Below the pieces are notes generated by a model. That model was not told the DNA's origin and did no database searches. It worked only from the letters and a program-made list of their open reading frames with translations. 64,000 bases of DNA, taken from positions 2,480,001-2,544,000 of the forward strand of contig NZ_JAJVCN010000002.1 in the NCBI RefSeq assembly GCF_021390435.2. Direction: 5' to 3'. This DNA comes from Kibdelosporangium philippinense. GTDB lineage: Bacteria > Actinomycetota > Actinomycetes > Mycobacteriales > Pseudonocardiaceae. How positions within the stretch are numbered: the stretch's first letter is position 1; every line of letters begins with the position of its first letter. Shown piece after piece: positions 27,362 to 35,071 of the stretch. The translations under genes and the position numbers were made by a program.

Positions 27362-28336
27362 TTGATGCGAAGGCTCACACACCACCAGTCGGGCGACGAG
27401 AACTCTGCAGTTGCTTCAGTGTCTCGTACGCAACCCGTTTCTGCGACGAATAGTCGTCGTGCCCGGAATCGCGGAAGCCTGCAGCGACGAGCCGCACGGC
27501 ACCCGAGCCCGGTTCGCTTCAGCACCGTCTGGCCCTGCGCGCAGGACACCCACCTCGTCGGCACTGGCTTGCTTGCCGATTGGCTGCTCACTGCAGTGAT
27601 CAAGATCATCACCACCTACTCGACGCCCGGCGACCGTGTCCTGCTGCTCGCCCCGTCGCCACTCGTCGCATCTCGCGGGATTGCCGGTCTGCCCGCCACC
27701 CGCGCGCCTCGGCGACCCGGTCCGTACGCCGGGCTCCTGGAGGCTGCCTGGCCCGTAGTCCGGCTCGGTCGCGGCGTCCAAACCGCGATCACCCGACCGC
27801 CCGACGAACCGCGACCGGGCACCCCTTCATCAGCCGACCGGTCCGAGTCCGGACCGGGATTCGCCGAGCCGGATCCGGACCACACCGCATTCACCCGCAT
27901 CGACGCCTCGGTGATCATTAGCGACTCTGGCGAGAGACCTGACGGGCTCTTCGATGTGATCATCACCGCCGCCGAGTCGCGCACTCTGGCACGGACTCGA
28001 GTGACTGCCTGGAGCCGGCTACTGACCCCGGCTGGCATCCTTGCCGCGATCACGCACAGCGACCACAACGGCCCCTGGCTCCAGGACTCAACCGGTGCTC
28101 TGGTACGCGCCGCGCAGCAGGACGGCCTTCGGTATCTCGACCACATCGCCCTTGTGCGGATTCCCGTCAAGCACAGCGCACTCGACAGCCCAGCGCGTGC
28201 TTCCGGCAACGTCGACCCGTCCACCGATCCGGCCGGCAGCCCGGCGCGCGGCGCCCGTGCGCACGCCGATCTGTACGTCTTCGGTCGCTCCGCACCTGTC
28301 TCTCAAGCCGTGCCCGGCCGGGGAGACATCGGATGA
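27362..28336 (+). CDS. integrative-element protein, methyltransferase-like
   Basis: 324 residues, Pro/Arg-rich linkers between blocks. The first block (HLVGTGLLADWLLTAVIKII, then GDRVLLLAPSP) and a later one (GLFDVIITAAESRTL, then LLTPAGILAAITHSD) follow the order of a degenerate class-I methyltransferase fold: N-terminal helix, motif I strand, motif IV strand, reductive C-terminal part. The motif I glycine loop and DPPY motif are absent. It overlaps the next gene by four bases (ATGA). Such paired methyltransferase-like genes occur in actinomycete integrative elements; role unknown. The start is uncertain because the IS1380 lies just upstream. Confidence 0.5.
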   Translation: MMRRLTHHQSGDENSAVASVSRTQPVSATNSRRARNRGSLQRRAARHPSPVRFSTVWPCAQDTHLVGTGLLADWLLTAVIKIITTYSTPGDRVLLLAPSPLVASRGIAGLPATRAPRRPGPYAGLLEAAWPVVRLGRGVQTAITRPPDEPRPGTPSSADRSESGPGFAEPDPDHTAFTRIDASVIISDSGERPDGLFDVIITAAESRTLARTRVTAWSRLLTPAGILAAITHSDHNGPWLQDSTGALVRAAQQDGLRYLDHIALVRIPVKHSALDSPARASGNVDPSTDPAGSPARGARAHADLYVFGRSAPVSQAVPGRGDIG

Positions 28337-28885
28337 CTCGGAACTCTCGTCGCCCCATCCGATGGGCTGTCCCGGTGCCCGCGCCTGGTGCGCCACGCCG
28401 TCGGTCGGTGCGATTGTCGGTCTGGACAACCGGCCAACGCGACCGCTCCGCGCAGCTGCGCGACCGCGGCTACGTACCCGACACGGGCACCGACCTGGAG
28501 CAGATCCCGCCCGCCGTCGCCGCCCACGCCATCGCGCACTACAGCCGGTCCGGCGGACTGGTGGTGGATCCCGATTGCGGCGCGGGCACCGTGCCGACCG
28601 AAGCCCTGCGCTCCGGGCGGCACGCGGTCGGCATGACCGCCGACACCCAATGGTGGCGCGTGGCGCGGGCCAACCTCACAGCGGCGAAGCACGCAGGCGC
28701 GTGGACGGACGGGTCCGTCCTGGACACCAGTCCGCACCGATCACTCACCGCCGCTCGCGACGTCGGCCTCGTCCGCCGGGCCGACCTGGTCCTGACCACG
28801 ATCCGGACTCTGCCCCTCCCGGACGGTCGGAGTCCGGACCCGGACCTCGAGAGCGCGGTCGCGGCCAGAGTCCGCCTGTGGTCGG
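28333..28885 (+). pseudogene. second methyltransferase-like gene, truncated by IS3
   Basis: About 184 codons from ATG 28333. Contains a SAM-binding-like sequence VVDPDCGAGTVPTEALRSG and a following acidic strand AVGMTADTQWWRVARANL. The strand where motif IV would sit reads ADLVLTTIRTLPLPDG, without a SPPY/DPPY. The frame runs into the IS3 remnant at 28886, so the C-terminal part is lost. Paired with the preceding gene. Confidence 0.55.
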
Positions 28886-29158
28886 CTATCGGCCCTCGTC
28901 CAGCTCGCGGGCCCAGACCTGTGGGATCGCCAGATCCGCGTAGGTCGGGCTGGTTAGCAAGGCCAGCACGGCTGTGCGTTCGGTGTCGGTCAACGCCGAG
29001 GGCGGTGGTTGGCGCGGTAGCCACGGACCGTGCTTGGCCGGCGGCGGGTTGGCGCGCCGGTAGTAGGTCGCGCGGGAGATCCCGGTCAGCGCGCACGACT
29101 GCTGCACCGAGACCTCGGCTGCGCGTAGTTCGGTGAACGCGGCCGTCATGACGTCCTC
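28886..29158 (-). pseudogene. IS3 OrfB, N-terminal fragment
   Basis: Begins near 29158 (MTAAFTELRAAEVSVQQSCA) and shows the OrfB start LTGISRATYYRRANPPPAKH and PTYADLAIPQVWARELDEGR before the TAG at 28886. The integrase DDE core is missing. Confidence 0.75.
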
Positions 29159-29583
29159 GGCGGCTCGTCGTTCTCCGCGCTCTCGGAGAGTCCTTCCAAG
29201 AGCGCGTGTGCTTTTCCCATGATGTCCAGCGCTATCCGGGTTTTCGCCAGGTCGGATCGCAGTTTCTCGTTCTGGCGGCGGAGTTTCTCCAGCTCGATCT
29301 GCTCGGCTGATTTCTTCGAGCGTTTCGCCGGTGTCGACGGGTCCGCCGGGCCGCTGGTCAGGGCGGCCGCGTCGCGGGCGCGTGTCCACTCGATGATGTG
29401 CGAGGAATACAGGCCTTCCCGGCGCAGGATCGCGCCTTTCTCGCCGTTGGGGGCGTTCTCGTACTCGGTGACGATCGCCAGCTTGTACTCCGGGCTGAAC
29501 ACCCGCCGGGACGGACGCGGCGCGGGATCGCCCGCCGGTGTCGACGGGATGGGCTGGTCGTCAGCGGGAGTGGACACGTACAC
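29146..29583 (-). CDS. IS3 OrfA
   Basis: 145 residues: helix-turn-helix domain (FSPEYKLAIVTEYENAPNGE, then GAILRREGLYSSHIIEWTRA) and a C-terminal leucine zipper-like coiled coil (IELEKLRRQNEKLRSDLAKT). Standard OrfA that normally fuses to OrfB by -1 frameshifting. Confidence 0.8.
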   Translation of the reverse strand: MYVSTPADDQPIPSTPAGDPAPRPSRRVFSPEYKLAIVTEYENAPNGEKGAILRREGLYSSHIIEWTRARDAAALTSGPADPSTPAKRSKKSAEQIELEKLRRQNEKLRSDLAKTRIALDIMGKAHALLEGLSESAENDEPPRTS

Positions 29584-29649
29584 AAGGATCTCCGATCCCG
29601 CCCTTGGTCAGGAACCCCGGTACTCACACCGGGTGTCTCACACGATCCT

Positions 29650-29743
29650 GACAAAGAGGGTCTCGGATCTGGCCGTCCACATGCTGATGGCCCATCGTGC
29701 GGTCAGCGGGGATCCGGACTGTGAGGGGGTGCGGGCGGTATGA
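29650..29743 (+). pseudogene. C-terminal tail of a gene cut by IS3
   Basis: A short frame ending HMLMAHRAVSGDPDCEGVRAV at TGA 29741-29743, which overlaps the ATG of the methyltransferase gene (ATGA). The overlap suggests this is the true end of an upstream operon gene whose body was removed by the IS3 insertion. Family not recognisable. Confidence 0.35.
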
Positions 29744-30561
29744 GCGTGTCACGAAGTGTTTCTTTGCATGTGGGTGACGCTTTGCAGGTGCTGCGTAGGT
29801 TGGCTGCCCGGTCCGTCCATTGTGTGGTGACCTCGCCGCCGTACTGGGGTCTGCGGGATTACCGGGTCGCTGGCCAATACGGTCACGAATCTACGGTGGA
29901 GAAATACGTCGCCCAGCTATGCGATGTGTTCAAGGAACTTGGCCGAGTTCTTGTCTCCGATGGGACCGTGTGGCTCAACCTCGGTGACTGCTTCGGCGGA
30001 TCATGGGGAGGCTACGTTGCAGCAGGGTCCACAGCACCGTCAGCTTCCGATTCTGTTCGTTGCCGATATGGGTCTCATCGACCGCCCCAGTCCCTGCATC
30101 GTGCGAAGGACCTCGTTGGGGTGCCGTGGCGGGTGGCGCTCGCCCTGGCCGACCGCGGGTGGTTAATCGAAGACGCGATCGTGTGGCACAAACCCAATGC
30201 GCGGCCCGAGAGCGTGCAAGACCGCCTCAGTCAGCGCTACGAGATGATCTTCCAGCTCACTCCTGCAGAGCAGAGCGGCGACCGGCCGTCACCGCGACCT
30301 GCAGTGCACGGTGCTGCTGGAACGGTGTGGGTGATACCGAGTCCGCGGACACGCACAGCGCACATTGCTGCCGGGTCGCTGGAGGTTGCACGTCGCTGCA
30401 TCGGACTCAGCGCGCCGGCCGGTGGTGTGGTGCTCGATCCCTTCTCCGGTACTGGAACGACCGGAGTCGCCGCCCGGCAGTTGGGTCGCGTCTACATCGG
30501 AATCGACCTCGACCCCGCCAGTCACGCCATCGCCGTCGGCCGTCTTGCGAGCCTGCGATGA
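29740..30561 (+). CDS. site-specific DNA methyltransferase (N4-cytosine type)
   Basis: 273 residues. Motif IV is SPPYWGLRDY near residue 33 and motif I, DPFSGTGTTGVAARQLG, comes near the C-terminus. That order (IV before I) defines the beta class, and SPPY points to N4-cytosine methylation. The target-recognition part lies between. No restriction endonuclease is adjacent, so it is an orphan that could protect or mark the integrative element. Coupled by ATGA overlaps to the preceding fragment and to the following Xis gene. Confidence 0.85.
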   Translation: MSVSRSVSLHVGDALQVLRRLAARSVHCVVTSPPYWGLRDYRVAGQYGHESTVEKYVAQLCDVFKELGRVLVSDGTVWLNLGDCFGGSWGGYVAAGSTAPSASDSVRCRYGSHRPPQSLHRAKDLVGVPWRVALALADRGWLIEDAIVWHKPNARPESVQDRLSQRYEMIFQLTPAEQSGDRPSPRPAVHGAAGTVWVIPSPRTRTAHIAAGSLEVARRCIGLSAPAGGVVLDPFSGTGTTGVAARQLGRVYIGIDLDPASHAIAVGRLASLR

Positions 30562-30797
30562 CCGCGGAACGCGACCTGAGGCATATGACCCTCGCCGAAG
30601 CGGCCGAGTTGCCGACTGTGGTGGATTTGGTGACAGCCGCCCGAGCGCTGGGGGTCGGCCGCACTACCGCGTATGCGCTTGCTCGGCAGGGCAAGTTTCC
30701 CTGTTCGGTGTATCAGGTGGGCGGTTCGTATCGGGTGCCCACGATGGAGGTGTTGAGGCTCCTCGGGCTTGTAGCAACAGATTCCGGACCGATTTGA
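30558..30797 (+). CDS. excisionase-like helix-turn-helix protein
   Basis: 79 residues starting at ATG 30558, overlapping the methyltransferase stop. Contains a MerR/Xis-type winged helix: TVVDLVTAARALGVGRTTAY, LARQGKFPCSVYQVGGSYRV, PTMEVLRLLGL. The place directly before an integrase gene is that of Xis in actinomycete integrative and conjugative elements. Its role would be to bend attachment-site DNA and promote excision. Confidence 0.8.
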   Translation: MTAERDLRHMTLAEAAELPTVVDLVTAARALGVGRTTAYALARQGKFPCSVYQVGGSYRVPTMEVLRLLGLVATDSGPI

Positions 30798-30905
30798 CAC
30801 GGCTCGGGCTTCCCCGAGACACCACTTCAGCGCGAGCATGGGGTTTCCGGGTCACGGCAGTGGCCACATGCGACACCCGCAAGTTGACGAGGAGGTGGTG
30901 ATCTG

Positions 30906-32519
30906 ATGGCTGTCGGCTCGACCTATCGACGGTGTTCCTGCCGCGGCGCCAACGGCAAGCCGTTGGGCAGCGCATGCCCGAAACTCAAGCAGAGCAAGCA
31001 CGGCCAGTGGGGCTGGCGGCTGGAACTGCCGCCCGACGCGGAGGGAAACCGTCGTCCGCGACGCCGGGGCGGCTTCGAGTCCGAAACCACGGCGCAGGCT
31101 GAACTTGATCACGCTCGTGCTCTGCTTGCTCTGGCCGAAGACGGCGACACGAGCACCGTGGCCAAGATCGGTGATCTGATCGCGGCAGCCATTTCGGAGA
31201 AGGTGTCTCTGCCGCCGGTGGCGGAAGTGCAGCGCAAGCTACGCGCGAATGTCTGTGTGACCGACAACCCGACAGTCGCGGAGTGGTTGACGCAGTGGTT
31301 GCCGACCAAGAAGCGGAAGCTCAGCCGCAACGGTTACCGCAGCTACGAGTCCCATGTTCGGCTCTACCTGATCCCGTACATCGGCTCGGTGCGGCTGGGC
31401 AAGCTGCGGGTCGCGCATGTCGCCGACATGTTCGACGCGATCGTGGAGCACAACACGGAGATCGTGGCGTCAAGGGCGAGCAAGGACCCGGCACGGCGGG
31501 AGACAGTGAAGTGGCAGCGTCCGGTGGGGCCGACGTCCCTGCAGCGGATTCGGGAGACGTTGCGTACTGCGCTGAACGCCGCGATCCCTGAGGGATTGGT
31601 GGTGGTGAATGCGGCGAAGTGGGTCGAGTTGCCGCCGGTGGTTCGGCCGAAGCCGTTGGTGTGGACGCAGGCGCGGATCGGAGAGTGGCAGAGGACGGGC
31701 ACGCTCCCGTCGCCGGTGATGATCTGGACGCCGGCGCAGACTGGGCACTTTCTGGATCATGTCGTTGACCACCGGTTGTATCCGTTGTTCTTGCTGATCG
31801 CCCATCGCGGTCTGCGCCGGGGCGAGGCCTGTGGGGCCCGGTGGCCGGATACCGACTTGGACGCCGGGACGCTGGATGTGACCAATCAGATCGTGCAGTA
31901 CGGGTGGGAGACCGGGATGTCTCGGCCGAAGACCACGTCGTCCGAGGGCGTCGTCGCGCTGGATCTGGATCTCATCACGGTGCTGCGTGCGCACCGGATC
32001 CGCCAGCTTCGTGAGCGGGAGGCGGCCGGCGCTGCCTGGGTGGAGACCGGTGGGTTGATGTTCACCGAGCCGGATGGCAGTGCGCTGCATCCGGCTGATG
32101 TCACTGACGTTTTTCAGTTCCTGGCCGCGCAGGCTGGTCTGCCGCCGATCCGGCTGCATGACCTGCGCCATGGTGCGGCCACCCTGGCGCTGGCCGCCGG
32201 GGTCGATATGAAGGTGGTGCAAGAAATGCTTCGACATTCGTCGATCACGGTGACCAGCGACACGTACACCACTGTGCTGCCTGAGGTTGCGCGCGCCGCT
32301 GCCGAAAAGACCGCGTTGATCATTCCCCGATCCCGGTCGAAACCTCTCGGGCACGCCTCGGGCACCCCGGAGTCCATTGTGGACGGTGAACATGGTGGCG
32401 ATGAATACCAAAAAGGGCAGGTCAACGTGGATGTTGACCTGCCCTTTGGGGGTGCGCCGCCAGGGACTCGAACCCCGAACCCGCTGGTTAAGAGCCAGCT
32501 GCTCTGCCAGTTGAGCTAG
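30906..32519 (+). CDS. tyrosine site-specific integrase at tRNA-Lys
   Basis: 537 codons. N-terminal Cys/Gly segment (YRRCSCRGANGKPL), arm-binding and SAM-like domains (SYESHVRLYLIPYIGSVRLG), then the catalytic domain with Arg304 (HRGLRRGEACG), His418-x-x-Arg421 (HDLRHGAATLAL), a later HSS box and nucleophile Tyr454 (TSDTYTTVL). It integrates the element into the 3' end of the tRNA-Lys gene that it faces. Its last 20 or so codons read through the tRNA terminator hairpin and most of the tRNA gene on the opposite strand, ending at a TAG in the tRNA. The functional protein needs only the residues before about 490. Confidence 0.92.
   Translation: MAVGSTYRRCSCRGANGKPLGSACPKLKQSKHGQWGWRLELPPDAEGNRRPRRRGGFESETTAQAELDHARALLALAEDGDTSTVAKIGDLIAAAISEKVSLPPVAEVQRKLRANVCVTDNPTVAEWLTQWLPTKKRKLSRNGYRSYESHVRLYLIPYIGSVRLGKLRVAHVADMFDAIVEHNTEIVASRASKDPARRETVKWQRPVGPTSLQRIRETLRTALNAAIPEGLVVVNAAKWVELPPVVRPKPLVWTQARIGEWQRTGTLPSPVMIWTPAQTGHFLDHVVDHRLYPLFLLIAHRGLRRGEACGARWPDTDLDAGTLDVTNQIVQYGWETGMSRPKTTSSEGVVALDLDLITVLRAHRIRQLREREAAGAAWVETGGLMFTEPDGSALHPADVTDVFQFLAAQAGLPPIRLHDLRHGAATLALAAGVDMKVVQEMLRHSSITVTSDTYTTVLPEVARAAAEKTALIIPRSRSKPLGHASGTPESIVDGEHGGDEYQKGQVNVDVDLPFGGAPPGTRTPNPLVKSQLLCQLS
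32412..32447 (-). terminator. strong hairpin, terminator of tRNA-Lys
   Basis: A perfect 15-bp stem (AAAGGGCAGGTCAAC and its complement) with a six-base loop. Read leftward it is followed by TTTTT, so it is an intrinsic terminator for the tRNA five bases away. It lies inside the integrase reading frame. Confidence 0.8.
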
Positions 32520-32525
32520 CGGCGC
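32453..32525 (-). tRNA. tRNA-Lys (CTT)
   Basis: Reverse-strand cloverleaf: acceptor GCGCCGC pairing with GCGGCGC, D-arm AGCTCAACTGGCAGAGC, anticodon arm CTGGCTCTTAACCAG (anticodon CTT), and T-arm GGGTTCGAGTC. Discriminator A, CCA not encoded. It is the attachment site of the integrative element to its left. Confidence 0.93.
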
Positions 32526-32711
32526 TCGCAAGGTCTCCCTTGCGAACGAGGAAAACTCTAGCATGGGCCTGGATCGAGCTCGAAATCGGACCCCAGTTGA
32601 TCGACTCTCGCAGCTAGAGGGCACAATTGGCATGTTCGAGCCGTTCTGGGGATGGGGAGCGACGGCTTGAGTACCGGATTCGACGGGGCTGACGTAGTGG
32701 GCGGGGTATTG

Positions 32712-33914
32712 ATGCGACGATCGATTGTGGCGCTTGCCACAACCATGGCGGTGCTCTCGGTCGCGAGTTGCTCATCGGGCGACTCGAACGCCCAACAACC
32801 GACCGGCACACCCGCGCCAAGCGGGCAGGCGACGAACAACGCCCCAGCGCCCCAACCGAAACCGATCGCGATGACGATCACACCGACGGACAAGGCGGGC
32901 AATATCGCGCCGGGCGATCCGATCGTGGTCACCGCGGCCGACGGCAAGCTCGACACGGTCACCGTGACCAATCAAGAAGGTAAGGCCGTCGCGGGCGCGC
33001 TCGCTCCAGACGGTTCGAAGTGGGAGTCCAGCGAGGCGTTGGGCTACAGCAAGTCGTACACGGTCAACGCGGCTGGCACGGGAACTGACGGCAAGCCGTC
33101 GACCATGACGTCGTCGTTCACGACGGTCAAGCCGGGCAGGCAAGTCGGCGTCTCGATGATCCCGCAGGACGGTCAGACGGTCGGTGTTGGTCAGCCGCTG
33201 GCGTTCTACTTCTCCAGCAACGTGGCGGACAAAGCCGCGGCGGAGAAGGCGCTGAAGATCACCGCCGAGCCCGCGACCGAAGGCGCGTTCTACTGGTTCC
33301 GGGACAACGAGGTGCATTGGCGTCCCAAGGAGTACTGGAAGACCGGTACGAAGATCACGGTGAACGCCGCGATCTACGGCAAGGCGCTGGGCCCAGGCGT
33401 GTTCGGCAAGGAAGACCGCAAGAGCTCGATCACCATCGGCAACAAGGTCGTCGCGGTCGCTGACGGCGCGACCAAGCAGATGACGGTGTCGGTCAACGAC
33501 CAGGTCGTGAAGACCATCCCGATCTCGATGGGCAAGCCGCGGCACGAGACGCCGAACGGCATCTACACGGTGATGTCCGAGCAACTGAACTACACGATGG
33601 ACTCCGGCACGTACGGCGTCCCGGCCGACACCCCCGGCGGATACCGCACGAAGGTGGCCGTGGCCAGCCGCCTGTCCAACAGCGGAATCTTCTACCACTC
33701 GGCGCCATGGTCATTGCGCCAGCAGGGCAACAGCAACGTCAGCCACGGCTGCATCAACATGTCGACCGAGAACGCCCGCTGGATGCAGGAGATCGGAGCC
33801 AAGGGCGACATCTTCGAGGTCCGAAACTCCGGCGGCCAGACGCTCCAGTCATGGGACGGCCTGTCCGACTGGCAGCTGTCCTGGGACGACTACAAAAAGG
33901 GCGGCAAGAAGTAA
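32712..33914 (+). CDS. L,D-transpeptidase lipoprotein
   Basis: About 400 residues from ATG 32712. Lipoprotein signal with lipobox LSVASC, two bacterial Ig-like domains (ITPTDKAGNIAPGDP..., VGVSMIPQDGQTVGVGQPLA) and a YkuD catalytic domain ending in SHGCINMS with nucleophile Cys347. This is the layout of mycobacterial LdtMt1/2-type enzymes that form 3-3 cross-links in peptidoglycan outside the membrane. A Trp-rich C-terminal tail (LSDWQLSWDDYKKGG) is as in relatives. Monocistronic, with a strong terminator directly after. The upstream frame to 32652 lacks a site. Confidence 0.93.
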   Translation: MRRSIVALATTMAVLSVASCSSGDSNAQQPTGTPAPSGQATNNAPAPQPKPIAMTITPTDKAGNIAPGDPIVVTAADGKLDTVTVTNQEGKAVAGALAPDGSKWESSEALGYSKSYTVNAAGTGTDGKPSTMTSSFTTVKPGRQVGVSMIPQDGQTVGVGQPLAFYFSSNVADKAAAEKALKITAEPATEGAFYWFRDNEVHWRPKEYWKTGTKITVNAAIYGKALGPGVFGKEDRKSSITIGNKVVAVADGATKQMTVSVNDQVVKTIPISMGKPRHETPNGIYTVMSEQLNYTMDSGTYGVPADTPGGYRTKVAVASRLSNSGIFYHSAPWSLRQQGNSNVSHGCINMSTENARWMQEIGAKGDIFEVRNSGGQTLQSWDGLSDWQLSWDDYKKGGKK

Positions 33915-33928
33915 GCAGCCTCAAAACC

Positions 33929-33960
33929 GAAGGCCCCGGGCACTTCCGCCCGGGGCCTTC
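33929..33960 (+). terminator. terminator after the L,D-transpeptidase
   Basis: Stem GAAGGCCCCGGGC/GCCCGGGGCCTTC with a six-base loop, 14 bases after the stop. Very stable; no long T-run. Confidence 0.8.
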
Positions 33961-34227
33961 GCCTGTCCAAGGCCGTTGTTCGGTCCGGCATCGCTGGTCC
34001 AAGCGAACCGCGCCCAGCGGTGGTTTAGAAGAAGCCCGCCCAGTCGGCCGGTTCAAGCGGACCGCGCTCACAAGCCCACCAGTCAGCTGGCCAACCCAAA
34101 GCAACCAGTCCGGGGTCAGAAGTAGCCCACCGGTCGGCTGGTCAAACCCAAAAGTAACCAGCGCTGGATCAAAAGAAGCACGCACCGTGGGGGGTATGGG
34201 GGGCTCGGCCCCCCAAAATAAGACGAA
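33961..34227. repeat. degenerate direct repeats and hairpin, non-coding
   Basis: About three diverged units of 40-50 bases between 34005 and 34170. The shared pattern is AGCCCACC-GTC-GCTGG-CAA-CC-AAAG-AACCAG. Then a GGGGGGC-TCG-GCCCCCC hairpin lies at 34198-34214. No coding frame is supported. Spacing is too irregular for CRISPR. Confidence 0.5.
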
Positions 34228-34264
34228 CCCCACCCCAGTCGAGCGAAGCGAGACAGGGGTGGGG
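34228..34264 (-). terminator. terminator of tRNA-His
   Basis: Stem CCCCACCCC/GGGGTGGGG with a 19-base loop that itself contains an inverted repeat (CTCGCTTCGCTCG in the leftward sense). Downstream in the transcribed direction comes TTCGTCTTATTTT. Lies three bases from the tRNA 3' end. Confidence 0.65.
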
Positions 34265-34266
34265 CA

Positions 34267-34343
34267 TGGGGTGAGTGACGGGACTTGAACCCGCGACTTC
34301 CTGGACCACAACCAGGTGCTCTACCAACTGAGCTACACCCACC
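34267..34343 (-). tRNA. tRNA-His (GTG)
   Basis: Reverse-strand cloverleaf with the extra 5' G typical of tRNA-His (G-1 at 34343), anticodon arm CCTGGTTGTGGTCCAGG (anticodon GTG), T-arm CGGGTTCAAGTCCCG, discriminator C and encoded CCA. Confidence 0.93.
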
Positions 34344-34400
34344 ATGTGCTTCTCACTTGAAGCGACATTATCGTAGCGTGCCCCCGCGAGCACCTGAAAT

Positions 34401-35003
34401 TCAGGGGGTCTTGAGTACCCGCTCGGCCGCCGCGCGAGCTTCCTCACTGGACGGGCCGGGCTGGGGAACGAACGCTGTGCTGCGGTAGTACGCCAGTTCC
34501 TTGATCGACTCCCGGATGTCCGCCAGGGCCCGATGCGCGAGGCCCTTGCCTGGCTGTGCGTAGTAGATCCGTGGGTACCAGCGGCGGCACAGTTCCTTGA
34601 TCGACGAGACGTCCACCATCCGGTAGTGCAGGTGGTTGTCCAGCGCTTTCATGTCCCGCGCGATGAAGCCTCGGTCGGTCGCGATCGAGTTTCCGGCGAG
34701 CGGCGCACTGCGGGATTCCGGCACGTACGTCCGCACGTAGTCGAGGACCATCTGCTCGGCGTCGGCCAGGGTCACCGTTGAGCGGCGGACTTCTTCGGTG
34801 AGGCCGGATTTGGCGTGCATCTCGCGGACTACTTCGGGCATGGTCGCCAGTACCTCATCGGTGGCGTGGATCACCACATCCACGCCTTCGCCGAGGATGT
34901 TCAGCTCGGCATCGGTCACCAGCGCCGCGATCTCGATCAACGCGTCGTTCACCAGATCGAGTCCGGTCATCTCGCAGTCGATCCACACCAGATGGTCACT
35001 CAC
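34401..35003 (-). CDS. orn: oligoribonuclease
   Basis: 200 residues. A DEDDh 3'-5' exonuclease that degrades short RNAs and pGpG. Motif I VWIDCEMTGLD, motif II region LAGNSIATDRGFIARDM, motif III with His in GLAHRALADIRESI. Length and C-terminal RSTAFVP match the family. Placed leftward beside tRNA-His, as in many actinomycetes. Divergent from the HerA-like gene. Confidence 0.95.
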   Translation of the reverse strand: MSDHLVWIDCEMTGLDLVNDALIEIAALVTDAELNILGEGVDVVIHATDEVLATMPEVVREMHAKSGLTEEVRRSTVTLADAEQMVLDYVRTYVPESRSAPLAGNSIATDRGFIARDMKALDNHLHYRMVDVSSIKELCRRWYPRIYYAQPGKGLAHRALADIRESIKELAYYRSTAFVPQPGPSSEEARAAAERVLKTP

Positions 35004-35071
35004 CTGGTCGAGCCTATCCCGAGACGCCCGGTATGGGCTTCGAGCTGCGATACGCGTGTCCCGGTTCTACC

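Larger units (their letters stand above)
28886..29583 (-). mobile_element. IS3-family remnant
   Basis: Leftward orfA (29146-29583) and the beginning of orfB, which is cut after about 85 codons at 28886. The element is inserted in, and has truncated, the methyltransferase-like gene on its left and probably a gene on its right (see 29650-29743). No terminal repeats were resolved. Confidence 0.75.

Noticed and set aside
28886..29136. Continuation of the methyltransferase-like ORF to 29136
   Set aside because: Codons after 28886 are antisense to the IS3 OrfB fragment.
33961..34260. CRISPR array
   Set aside because: Units are diverged, irregular and not separated by unique spacers; no cas genes in the window.
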